In this document: piece by piece, positions 1-7,412 of the stretch
Layout of the letters: every line of letters starts with the position of its first letter
Numbering within the stretch: position 1 is the first letter of the stretch
Assembly: GCA_016206515.1 (NCBI GenBank)
Contig: JACQRN010000079.1
Span: 1-9,692, forward strand
DNA from: Planctomycetota bacterium
Lineage (GTDB): Bacteria > Planctomycetota > SBBH01 > JACQRN01
DNA length: 9,692 nt
Reading direction: 5' to 3'
Made by a program: the position numbers and the translations under genes
Notes under the pieces: model-generated
What the model was told of the DNA's origin: nothing
Databases searched by the model: none
What the model saw: only the letters and a program-made list of their open reading frames with translations

Positions 1-1678
1 AGGCGACCTCGCGCCCCGAAGTCCCGCAGTCGCACGCCGCCACGCCCCCCTTCCCGTCCCAGAAAACAGACGCCGAGCCTTGTCCAACGTCGAGGAACAC
101 CACGCCGGCCCCGCTCGGCGCGGGGCGCGCCAGACACGCGGCGACCAGGACGCACGCGAGCACCGCCATGGCCGCGCCGCGCAGGCGCGAACGGGAAAGG
201 AAGGAGCAGGCGACGAGCCCACCCAGGGCCGCATAGATCAGGACGCAGACGGATATCGAGGGCCCCGCCAGGGTGACGCTCCCGCCTGGGATCGCGCCGA
301 AGAGACGTACGATCGCGATCAGGAGGCGAACCGAGAGGTCCGTCCCCAGGACGACGGCGCCCCCCAGGAGGGGGATCCCCCCGAGCGAGACCGAGAGGAA
401 CGCTCCGGCTAGAACGACGCCCAGAAGAGGAACCAGGGGGAGGTTCGCCAGGAGGGAGACGGGAGACAGGATATGGAAGTGATGCCACAGAAGCGGCGTC
501 ACGGCCGCGGACGCCCCGAACGAAACCGCCAAAGACCGGAGCGCCCATCGTACGGGCGCGGAACGCCCCTCGGCGGAAAGAGGAAGGCGCGCGGACAGGA
601 CGATCCCCGCACACGCGAGGAACGACAGCTGGAACCCCAGGCGGAACAGCTCCGCGGGGAAGACCGCCAGGATCAGCGCGGCGGCGAGCGCCAGGAGGTT
701 CCAGACGTCCACGCGCCGCCCCGAGGCGCGCGCGGCGAGGAAGACGAGGACCAGCACGGCGGAGCGGACGACCGGGGAGAGCGGCCCGACCAGCGCCGCG
801 TAGAGGAGGATCAGGAGCGCACAGATCGCGAAGCGCGCGGAACCCAGGAACGCCAGCCGCCGCACGCAGAACCAGACGGCCCCCGCGACGAGACCGAGGT
901 GCAGGCCGCTGATCGCCAGCAGGTGCACCGTCCCCGTGCGCCGGAACGCCCACTCGAGATCGTCCGGAAAATCCCACGGCGCCCCCACCAGCAGCGTTGC
1001 CAGAACGCGCCCCCTCTCCCCGGGGAAACGTTCCCGGAGGCGCCGCTCCATCCCCTCGCGGAGCCCCCCGATCCATCCGCGCCCCCCACGGGGGGCGTCG
1101 AGCACCTCGCACGCCCCCGCGGAAGGGACACGGAACGAGAAGGGAAGTCCGCGATCGGCCGCGTTCGACGCCTCGTTGAACCCGCCCGGGTTGCGCACCG
1201 CCCGCCAGGGGGACGCGAACCCGCGCAGCCGGACACGGGAACCCGCGGGCACGGGAGACGTTCCCTCCAGGCGCGCCGACAGGGGACCGGAGGCGCGGAG
1301 GCACTCTTTCCCCACCTCCACGGAGCACAACGCCAGGTCGAGCCGGACCTCCTCCCGGTACTCCCCGGCCACGGTCCACGCCGCGCGCACGTCCCCCTCC
1401 ACGACGACGGGATGCTCGACCCGTCCCAGCGCCGCCAGGGCGGGGTCCGGATGGACAGAGTCCCAGGCGCGCAGGTGAGCGCCCCCCAGGGCGAGGCAGG
1501 CACACAAGAGCCGCACATCGGCCCGATGTCCCGCGCGCAGGTCGCGCCCGGCCCAGGCCAGAAGGATCGCGCAGGTGGCGAGCGCTGGCCACGCCGGCAG
1601 CGCGGCGCATCGGGCCAGGAGCATCCCCGCCATGAAGGCGCACACCGGAGCCAGGAGGGGGCGCGCGGGGGAGATCAA
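1..1678 (-). CDS. comEC: ComEC/Rec2 DNA internalisation channel, C-terminus cut by the left window edge
   Basis: This gene encodes the polytopic inner-membrane channel that passes single-stranded DNA into the cytoplasm during natural transformation. The frame is open from 1678 to the left edge, giving 559 codons without a stop. Residues about 5-50 are hydrophobic (two membrane segments). Residues about 50-200 match the N-terminal DUF4131 domain, with its NPGGFNEASNAADRGLP motif near residue 163. The Competence domain follows, with the hallmark HLLAISGLHLGL at residue 252 and many membrane segments to about residue 510. The metallo-beta-lactamase-like domain then opens with FLDVGQGSA near residue 528 and ACDCG shortly after. 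Family members are usually about 700-850 residues, so most of the lactamase domain lies outside the window. The chosen start is TTG at 1678, because it overlaps the stop of the upstream zinc-ribbon gene (TTGA) and gives a sensible N-terminus (MISPARPLLAPVCAF). An internal ATG at 1633 would fall inside the first membrane segment. The family call is very secure; the start is less so. Confidence 0.93.
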   Translation of the reverse strand, partial: MISPARPLLAPVCAFMAGMLLARCAALPAWPALATCAILLAWAGRDLRAGHRADVRLLCACLALGGAHLRAWDSVHPDPALAALGRVEHPVVVEGDVRAAWTVAGEYREEVRLDLALCSVEVGKECLRASGPLSARLEGTSPVPAGSRVRLRGFASPWRAVRNPGGFNEASNAADRGLPFSFRVPSAGACEVLDAPRGGRGWIGGLREGMERRLRERFPGERGRVLATLLVGAPWDFPDDLEWAFRRTGTVHLLAISGLHLGLVAGAVWFCVRRLAFLGSARFAICALLILLYAALVGPLSPVVRSAVLVLVFLAARASGRRVDVWNLLALAAALILAVFPAELFRLGFQLSFLACAGIVLSARLPLSAEGRSAPVRWALRSLAVSFGASAAVTPLLWHHFHILSPVSLLANLPLVPLLGVVLAGAFLSVSLGGIPLLGGAVVLGTDLSVRLLIAIVRLFGAIPGGSVTLAGPSISVCVLIYAALGGLVACSFLSRSRLRGAAMAVLACVLVAACLARPAPSGAGVVFLDVGQGSASVFWDGKGGVAACDCGTSGREVA

Positions 1679-1851
1679 GCGTCCGTCCGGCGCGAGGCGT
1701 CCGGCGTCCGGCGAGGGGCCTCCTGCGGGAAGATCCCGATCTCGCCGCAATCGATCCGGAACCCGCAGTTCCCGCAGACGATCTTGCAGTTGCGCGGGAC
1801 CATCTCGAAGCCGCAGATCGTGCAGGAGAGGTCGGGGGGCTCGGGAGGCAT
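1675..1851 (-). CDS. Small zinc-ribbon protein (58 aa) coupled to comEC
   Basis: A 58-residue protein with two CxxC knuckles, CTIC at residues 10-13 and CGNC at 26-29, plus Cys22 and Cys35. The core reads CTICGFEMVPRNCKIVCGNC, followed by GFRIDCGE. The spacing is that of a rubredoxin-like zinc ribbon, and similar very short conserved proteins are annotated as zinc-ribbon hypothetical proteins in several bacterial phyla. The C-terminal 20 residues are Arg/Asp/Pro-rich and probably disordered. ATG at 1851 has an AGGA eight bases upstream. The in-frame GTG immediately before it (1854) is an alternative start. The TGA stop overlaps the TTG start of comEC by four bases, so the two are probably one transcript with coupled translation. 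No specific function is known. A structural or nucleic-acid-binding role is conceivable, but nothing in the sequence proves one. Confidence 0.78.
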   Translation of the reverse strand: MPPEPPDLSCTICGFEMVPRNCKIVCGNCGFRIDCGEIGIFPQEAPRRTPDASRRTDA

Positions 1852-1859
1852 CACGCAAA

Positions 1860-1863
1860 TCCT
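1860..1863 (-). promoter_or_regulatory. Ribosome binding site of the zinc-ribbon gene
   Basis: TCCT on the plus strand reads AGGA on the minus strand, eight bases before the ATG at 1851 (five before the GTG at 1854). It is short, but it supports a start here rather than far upstream, where the frame would run back through the tRNA gene. Confidence 0.5.
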
Positions 1864-1881
1864 ACATCGTGGGGACGACGC

Positions 1882-1887
1882 TATAAT
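1882..1887 (+). promoter_or_regulatory. -10 box of the tRNA-Arg promoter
   Basis: A perfect TATAAT hexamer sits 18 bases before the first base of the tRNA. It is followed by a GC-rich stretch (CGCCGCTCC), as expected of the discriminator of stable-RNA promoters under stringent control. It stands out in very GC-rich surroundings. No convincing TTGACA-like -35 element is present at 16-18 bp spacing, so the upstream half is unassigned. The 54-bp gap between this tRNA and the divergent zinc-ribbon gene must hold both promoters. Confidence 0.7.
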
Positions 1888-1905
1888 CGCCGCTCCGAAT
1901 CCCAG

Positions 1906-1979
<74 letters not shown>

Positions 1980-2013
1980 TTTCCCGATTTGGAAAGGGGC
2001 GTAGGGCCTGCGT

Positions 2014-4761
2014 ATGACCCGGTTGCATGGGACCGAGGAGGGCGAGGAGATCCGGCGGATCGTCGAGCACGCCTCCCACCTGCTCCCCGCCCAGGGCCCG
2101 ATCCGGCTCTTCATCCACCACAACACCCTCCACGCCTTCGAGGAGCTCCCGTTCGAGGAGGCGGTCGTCCGCGCGGGGGAGCGGTTCGGCTGCCGGCCGT
2201 TCCTGGAGGAGGAGGAATACCGCAGGGAACTCTCCGGCGGCCGCATCCGGGTGGAGGATCTGACCGCCCTCCTCCGGGACGAATTAGGCGAACGCGCGCC
2301 CCATCCGGTCGCCGCGGGCTCGACGAGACTCGACGTGAGGCTGACCATGCTCCGAGGCGGCCTTCACGAACCCGAGGAGGACGAACTCGACTGGTTCCTG
2401 GCCGAGTGCGAGGAACCCTCGCCGCGACTCTGGGAGGCGTGCGTCCGGCACGTGGCCCCCCTGGGGGGGCGCGCACCCCCCGCGTCCGCGCCGACCCGGC
2501 ACAGGGACCTGCTTCTGGCGGCCACGGGGGAGGACTCCGACGCCCTCGTCCACCCGCTCCTCATCCGGCTCTGCGCCGCGTTCCTCGACCAGGGGATCGC
2601 CCCTTGGCCGATGCCGGGGCGGGAGCGCGGCCTGTTCCGCGCCTTCGTGGGGATGTACCGGGGCCTTCCCCTGCCGGACGCATGGCTCCGTGGATTGAAC
2701 CGGAGGTTGGCCCCCCTCCACGACGAGCGCGCCGACCGGTCGGTCGCCTCTTCGCTGGGACGCCTCGGCGTGCCGCGGGAGGAATGGCCCGACTACATCG
2801 AAAAGACCCTGCTGGCCCTGCGCGGCTGGCCCGGGATGATCCACCAGACCGAGGAGCGTCCGGACCGCGTGACGATCCCCTCCCCGCCGGGTTCCCTGCT
2901 CGACTACGTCGCGGTCCGCCTGATCCTGGAGGAGCAGGCCCTCGCCCACGTCGCCCGCCGATCGCTCGGCCACCCGGGACCGTTGGGCGCCATCCGGGAG
3001 GCGGCCCGCGGACGCCTCCCCCCGAGCCCGGCGCAAACCAGCCGGATGCGCGCCTACGCCCTCTACCAGGTGGCCCGGCGGATGGGATGGGACGCCGGGG
3101 CGATCCTCGCATCTCCCGCCCGCGATCTCATGGACGAGATCGAATCGTTCCCCTCCCTCGAACGACGGAGAATCCTGCATCTGGCGTACGAACGCCGCCA
3201 TCGCCATCGGACGCTCGACGCGCTGACGGAACATCGAGCGCCCAGCGCCCCCGTCGCGGCCTTCCAGGCGGTCTTCTGCATCGACGAGCGCGAGGAATCG
3301 CTGCGGCGGCACCTCGAGGAGACCGAGCCTTCGTGCGAGACCTTCGGGACGGCCGGGTTTTTCGGGGTGGCCATGTACTACCAGGGCGTCGAGGATGCGC
3401 ATCCGTTCCCCCTGTGCCCCATCGCCATCCGGCCGGAGCGCCACGTGCGGGAGGAACCCCTGAAGGGGGAAGCGGCCGGCATGCACCGCCTCGTCGGCCG
3501 CGCGGCGTACGCCGTGCATGTCACCAGCCGCACGGGAGTCGGAGGATCCATCCTGGCCGGGATCCTCGGGACGCTCGCCTCCCTTCCCCTGGTCCTGCGC
3601 GTGTTCCTCCCGCGCCAGGCGGCCGCGCTGCGCTCGCGGGCCCACGCCCTCGTGTGGCGGCACACGGGCACGCGCCTGCGGTGGGACTTCTCCGTCGACG
3701 AGACGGCAGGAATCGTCCGCGCGCTCCTGGAGGAGACCGGCCTGATCGGGCGGCTGTCCCGGCTGGTCGTCGTCGTGGGGCACGGCTCGTCGAGCCTCAA
3801 CAACCCGCACGAGTCCGCCCACGACTGCGGCGCCTGCGGCGGGGGGCGCGGGGGCCCCAACGCGCGCGCCTTCGCGGCGATGGCCAACGATCCGCGCGTA
3901 CGGGAACGCCTGAACCTCCCCCCGGACACCGTCTTCGTCGGCGCCTCCCACAACAGTTGCAACGACGGGATGGAATATTTCGACCTGGACCTGCTCCCCC
4001 CGACGCATATCGTGGACCTCGGCAGGGCCCGCGCGGCGCTCGACCAGGCGCTCCGGTGGAATGCCCATGAGAGGTGCCGGAGGTTCGACCATGCCCCCCT
4101 GGACCTCACGCCCCAGGAGGCGAGGCGCCACGTCGAGGCGAGAACGGAGGACCTGGCGCAGGTCCGGCCCGAATACGGGCATGCCACCAACGCGGTGGCC
4201 GTCATCGGACGCCGCACCCTCACGCGGGGGCTCTTCATGGACCGCCGGGCCTTCCTGGTCTCCTACGATCCCGCGGCGGATCCCGACGGGGCCGTCCTCG
4301 CGCGGATCCTGCGGGCCGTCGGCCCCGTCTGCGCCGGCATCAACCTGGAATACTATTTCTCGTTCGTGGACAGCGCCGGATACGGCTGCGCCACCAAGCT
4401 GCCGCACAACATCTCGAGCCTGCTCGGCGTGATGGACGGGCACGCCAGCGACCTGCGCACGGGGCTTCCCTGGCAGATGGTGGAGATCCATGAACCCGTA
4501 CGCCTCGTGACGGTCATCGAAGCGAGTCCGGAGCGCGTCCGCTCGGCGCTCGCCCAATCCCCCCCGCTTCTGCGCCTGGCCCTGAACCGCTGGATCCAGG
4601 TCGCGGCGCTCGACCCCGGCTCCGGGGAGATCTCCGTCCTGAGGCACGGGACGTTCGTGCGCCACACCCCCGAGGAGGGACCCCTTCCCGCGGTCCGGTC
4701 GTCGGCCGACTGGTACCGGGGGCACCGGGAGCACCTGGGGTACGCGAGGATCGGGACATGA
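2014..4761 (+). CDS. dabA: DabA-type inorganic carbon accumulation protein (DUF2309 / UPF0753)
   Basis: A 915-residue soluble protein of the DUF2309 family, the DabA half of the DAB bicarbonate accumulation system. DabA has a zinc site like that of beta-carbonic anhydrases and works with a membrane antiporter-like partner to hydrate CO2 to bicarbonate in one direction at the cytoplasmic face. Zinc ligands established for Halothiobacillus DabA2 (Cys351, Asp353, His524, Cys539) map by motif and spacing to Cys422 and Asp424 in FCIDEREE, His590 in VVGHGSSSLNNP and Cys605 in HDCGACGGGRGG. The two-residue and 15-residue spacings are preserved. Other family blocks are FGTAGFFGVAMYY at about 444-456, INLEYYFSFVDSAGYGC at 776-792, and TKLPHNISSLLGVMDGHASD with LPWQMVEIHEPVRL near 794-831. 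Length fits the family (about 800-1100). The N-terminal block is HHNTLHAFE (35-43), where better-known DabAs usually have AVNPL-type residues. ATG at 2014 has an AGGG seven bases upstream. The stop overlaps the next gene by ATGA. Activity is inferred from family and ligand conservation. Confidence 0.95.
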   Translation: MTRLHGTEEGEEIRRIVEHASHLLPAQGPIRLFIHHNTLHAFEELPFEEAVVRAGERFGCRPFLEEEEYRRELSGGRIRVEDLTALLRDELGERAPHPVAAGSTRLDVRLTMLRGGLHEPEEDELDWFLAECEEPSPRLWEACVRHVAPLGGRAPPASAPTRHRDLLLAATGEDSDALVHPLLIRLCAAFLDQGIAPWPMPGRERGLFRAFVGMYRGLPLPDAWLRGLNRRLAPLHDERADRSVASSLGRLGVPREEWPDYIEKTLLALRGWPGMIHQTEERPDRVTIPSPPGSLLDYVAVRLILEEQALAHVARRSLGHPGPLGAIREAARGRLPPSPAQTSRMRAYALYQVARRMGWDAGAILASPARDLMDEIESFPSLERRRILHLAYERRHRHRTLDALTEHRAPSAPVAAFQAVFCIDEREESLRRHLEETEPSCETFGTAGFFGVAMYYQGVEDAHPFPLCPIAIRPERHVREEPLKGEAAGMHRLVGRAAYAVHVTSRTGVGGSILAGILGTLASLPLVLRVFLPRQAAALRSRAHALVWRHTGTRLRWDFSVDETAGIVRALLEETGLIGRLSRLVVVVGHGSSSLNNPHESAHDCGACGGGRGGPNARAFAAMANDPRVRERLNLPPDTVFVGASHNSCNDGMEYFDLDLLPPTHIVDLGRARAALDQALRWNAHERCRRFDHAPLDLTPQEARRHVEARTEDLAQVRPEYGHATNAVAVIGRRTLTRGLFMDRRAFLVSYDPAADPDGAVLARILRAVGPVCAGINLEYYFSFVDSAGYGCATKLPHNISSLLGVMDGHASDLRTGLPWQMVEIHEPVRLVTVIEASPERVRSALAQSPPLLRLALNRWIQVAALDPGSGEISVLRHGTFVRHTPEEGPLPAVRSSADWYRGHREHLGYARIGT

Positions 4762-6056
4762 CCCCCCTCACGCTCCTGGCCCTGGCCGGCCCGCTCGGGC
4801 TGTTCGCGACGCTCTCGGTCCTGTCGCTCCTGGGCCGGCCGGCTTCGGAGCGCGCGACGGGCACGCTCGTCCCGCTCGCCCTGTGCGGCGCCTGGATCGC
4901 CTCCCTCGGGATGGCGGCCCTTTCGGTCGCATCGGCAGGCCGCAGACTGGACCTCCCCCTCGGGACGATCGTCGTGTCCGCCGGCAACGACTTCGAATTC
5001 AGGCTATGGGTGGACGGCTTCTCGGTCGCCTACCTCGTCCTGATCCTCATGCTCTGCGGCGTCACGGGGCTGTTCGCGCACCGCTACCTCCACCTGGAGC
5101 CGGGGTACAACCGCTTCTTCGTGCTGTTCTCGCTCTTCGTGGTCGGGATGGAATTCTCGGCGCTGGCGGGCTCGATGGAGACGCTGATCGCGGCCTGGGA
5201 GGTGGTCGGACTCTCCTCCGTGATGCTCGTCGGATTCTTCCACGACCGGCCGGAGCCGATCCGCAACGCCGTGCGCGTCTGGACGATCTACCGGATCGCG
5301 GACCTCGGGCTGATCTTCGCGGCCCTGCTGGTCCACCACGCGGCGGGCACGGGCTCGTTCGCGGCGGTGTTCGACCCGTCCACCGGCCTCGGACGGGACG
5401 TCCTGGGGGCCGTGGGGCTCCTGCTCCTGCTGTCGGCCATGGGCAAGTCGGCCCTCCTCCCCTTTTCGAGCTGGCTCCCCCGCGCGATGGAGGGCCCCAC
5501 GCCGTCCAGCGCCATCTTCTACGGCGCCCTTTCCGTGCACCTGGGCGCGTTCCTTCTCCTTCGCGCCGGGGCGATCCTGGACGCGGTCCCATGGCTTGCG
5601 TGGCTCGTCGCGACCCTCGGCGCCGCGACGGCCCTGCACGGCGCGTTCGTCGCGCGCGTCCAGACGGACATCAAATGCGCGCTGGCCTACGCCTCGCTGA
5701 CCCAGGTGGGGATCATCGTCGCCGAGATCGGACTCGGCCTGCGGTGGATCCCCATGGCGCACCTGCTGGGGCACGCCTGTCTGCGGACGCTGCAGTTCCT
5801 GCGGGCCCCCTCCCTCCTGCACGACCTCCACCAGACCGAGAACGCGATCGGGAGCCACCTGCCCAGGACCGGAATCCGGTGGGAGCGTTGGCTCCCGGCG
5901 GGCCTGCAAACCCGGCTGTACCTCGCGGCGCTGGAGCGCGGAGGCCTGGAGGCGATCCTGCGCGACGGGGTGGCCCGGCCGTTCCTGGCGGCGGCCCGCT
6001 CCTTCGACCGGATGGAACGGTGGTGGATCTCCGTCCTGGGGGGGAAGGGGGCGTGA
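4758..6056 (+). CDS. dabB: Short NuoL-like proton-conducting membrane subunit (DabB-like)
   Basis: A 432-residue polytopic membrane protein of the complex I antiporter family, the expected membrane partner that lets DabA draw on a cation gradient. Canonical features are present. Glu148 lies in AAWEVVGLSSVMLVGF (TM5 glutamate), Lys230 in AMGKSALLPFSSWLP (TM7 lysine) followed by AMEGPTPSSA, and Lys306 in TDIKCALAYASLTQVG (TM8). In the following helix HACLRTLQFL has Arg343 where NuoL usually has Lys. About 11 membrane segments are seen, against 14-16 in NuoL. Near residue 355 the protein passes directly to an amphipathic tail (ARPFLAAARSFDRMERWW, about 406-423) that resembles the C-terminal amphipathic region of NuoL, so the intervening helices seem to be missing. 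The start ATG overlaps the dabA stop (ATGA), with GAGGA seven bases upstream, indicating coupled translation. Family is certain; the DabB role is inferred from the neighbour. Confidence 0.9.
   Translation: MTPLTLLALAGPLGLFATLSVLSLLGRPASERATGTLVPLALCGAWIASLGMAALSVASAGRRLDLPLGTIVVSAGNDFEFRLWVDGFSVAYLVLILMLCGVTGLFAHRYLHLEPGYNRFFVLFSLFVVGMEFSALAGSMETLIAAWEVVGLSSVMLVGFFHDRPEPIRNAVRVWTIYRIADLGLIFAALLVHHAAGTGSFAAVFDPSTGLGRDVLGAVGLLLLLSAMGKSALLPFSSWLPRAMEGPTPSSAIFYGALSVHLGAFLLLRAGAILDAVPWLAWLVATLGAATALHGAFVARVQTDIKCALAYASLTQVGIIVAEIGLGLRWIPMAHLLGHACLRTLQFLRAPSLLHDLHQTENAIGSHLPRTGIRWERWLPAGLQTRLYLAALERGGLEAILRDGVARPFLAAARSFDRMERWWISVLGGKGA
6043..6051 (+). promoter_or_regulatory. Ribosome binding site deciding the start of the third operon gene
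   Basis: GGAAGGGGG lies inside the end of the dabB-like gene, seven bases before ATG 6059 and only about one base before the alternative GTG 6053. The spacing favours the ATG. Confidence 0.55.
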
Positions 6057-6058
6057 AC

Positions 6059-7393
6059 ATGCTCCGCTTCCCCTGGCTTACGCTCCTGGTCCTGCTCCCC
6101 TCGGCGGGGGCCGCCGCCACCCTGCTCCGCCGGTCCGTCCGGCGCGCGCACGCCATCGGCGTGGCGGTGGTCCTGATCGAGGTGCTCCTCGCGACCGGGG
6201 CCTGGATCGACCTGGGAGGGCGGGGCGCGGCCGCGGATCCCTGGGTCGGATTCCTCCGCATGGACGACCTGAGCGCGCCTCTGTTCCTCGCCGTCGCGAT
6301 GACGGTCGCGGCGGTCCAGCCGACCGCGCGCAGGGCCAAGCGCACGACGGGGGTCGTGGCCACGATCCTGGGATCCGAGGCGCTCCTGTTCCTGATGTTC
6401 TCCTCGACCGAACCGTGGACCCTGACGGTGCTGTTCGCGGCGGGGACGATTCTCCCCTGGGCCGACGCGCGCACGTGGGACCGGGGGGCGCGCCGCGCCT
6501 TCTCCCTGTACATGGGCGCCTCGGTGATGCTGTTCGCGATCGGCACGGCGGCATCGGGCGAGCCCTGGGCCTGGGCCCCGCTGGTCGCGGCGATTCTCAT
6601 CCGGAAGGGGATCGTCCCGTTCCATTCCTGGGTGCCGCCCTTCTTCCAGGCCGCCCGGCCCGGCGTCGCGATCCTGTTCTCGATCCCCCAGGTGGGGACC
6701 TACTGCGCGGCGCGCCTCCTGGTCCCCTCGGCGCCGCGGGAGGCGCTCTGGATCGTGGGGACCGCCTCCCTCGTGACGGCGGTCTACGCGGCGGCGCTCG
6801 GGACGATCCAGAAGGACGCCCGACGGATGTTCGGGTTCCTCTTCATGAGCCAGTCCGCGGTCGTGCTGGCGGGGTTGAGCTGCGACAACGTCCCGGGGCT
6901 GGCCGGAGGGCTGACGCTGTGGGTCGCCAGCGTGCTTTCGCTTGCGGGGCTCGGGGTCGTGCTCCGGGCACTGGAGGCGCGCCGCGGAGCCCTGTCCCTG
7001 GCGCGATTCCACGGGGGGTACGAGCGGATGCGGATCCTGGCAGTCAGCTTCCTGATCCTGGGGTTCGCCTGCGTAGGCGTCCCGGGAACCATCGGTTTCA
7101 TCGCCGAGGAGATCCTCGTCGATGGCACGGTGGAGTCGTTGCCGCTCCTGGGCTTCCTCGCGGCGATCGCGGCCGCCCTGAACGGGATCACGGTGCTGCG
7201 CGCCTACGGCTCCCTCTTCTGCGGCGCGCCGTCCGGCCCCTGGCCGGAACAGACGCTGCGCAGGGAGAGGCTCGCGGTCCTTTCCCTGACGGCCCTCCTG
7301 CTGGCCACGGGGATCTGGCCCGGGCCCCTGGTGCGCGCGGAAGCCTCGGCGGCCGCCCTGCTGCTGTCGGAACGCGCCGATCCGCGGCGCTGA
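6059..7393 (+). CDS. NuoM/NuoN-like proton-conducting membrane subunit of the DAB operon
   Basis: A 444-residue, strongly hydrophobic protein with about 12-14 membrane segments, distantly related to the NuoM/NuoN/MrpD antiporter subunits. The diagnostic block is LIRKGIVPFHSWVPPFFQAA (180-199), whose Lys183 corresponds to the TM7 lysine. QKDARRMFGFLFMSQS (251-266) matches the TM8 block but has Arg255 where Lys is usual. GVPGTIGFIAEEIL (340-353) matches the TM12 block, with Glu350 at the conserved acid. The TM5 region reads TVLFAAGTILPW (123-134), so the usual WE pair is Ala-Ala. ATG 6059 lies two bases after the stop of the preceding gene; GTG 6053 would overlap that stop (GTGA) and add two residues. 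Gene order and spacing make it part of the dabA operon, and it may complete a split membrane module with the short NuoL-like protein. That partnership is inference. No terminator hairpin is visible after the stop. Confidence 0.86.
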   Translation: MLRFPWLTLLVLLPSAGAAATLLRRSVRRAHAIGVAVVLIEVLLATGAWIDLGGRGAAADPWVGFLRMDDLSAPLFLAVAMTVAAVQPTARRAKRTTGVVATILGSEALLFLMFSSTEPWTLTVLFAAGTILPWADARTWDRGARRAFSLYMGASVMLFAIGTAASGEPWAWAPLVAAILIRKGIVPFHSWVPPFFQAARPGVAILFSIPQVGTYCAARLLVPSAPREALWIVGTASLVTAVYAAALGTIQKDARRMFGFLFMSQSAVVLAGLSCDNVPGLAGGLTLWVASVLSLAGLGVVLRALEARRGALSLARFHGGYERMRILAVSFLILGFACVGVPGTIGFIAEEILVDGTVESLPLLGFLAAIAAALNGITVLRAYGSLFCGAPSGPWPEQTLRRERLAVLSLTALLLATGIWPGPLVRAEASAAALLLSERADPRR

Positions 7394-7412
7394 TCCCCGA
7401 TAGGATCCCCGC

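Noticed and set aside
86..97. GQGSA in place of GQGDA at the start of the ComEC lactamase domain, as a sign of an inactive domain
   Set aside because: This position is variable in the family (for example GQGLA occurs), and the metal-binding His/Asp cluster lies outside the window, so nothing can be concluded.
1980..1995. TTTCC/GGAAA hairpin after the tRNA as a terminator
   Set aside because: The stem is only about five base pairs with no U-tract after it, so it is too weak to call a terminator.
2284..4734. Long minus-strand open frame (816 codons) opposite dabA
   Set aside because: A shadow frame caused by high third-position GC. It has no recognisable domain, and dabA on the plus strand has all family motifs and zinc ligands.
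4883..6058. Upstream extension of the third operon gene to position 4883
   Set aside because: The extra 390 or so codons are out of frame with the NuoL-like protein and read as Arg/Pro/Gly-rich shadow. The hydrophobic protein begins only at 6059, after a good ribosome binding site.
7394..7412. Terminator after the DAB operon
   Set aside because: The 19-bp gap has only a direct repeat of GATCCCC, with no inverted repeat or T-run.
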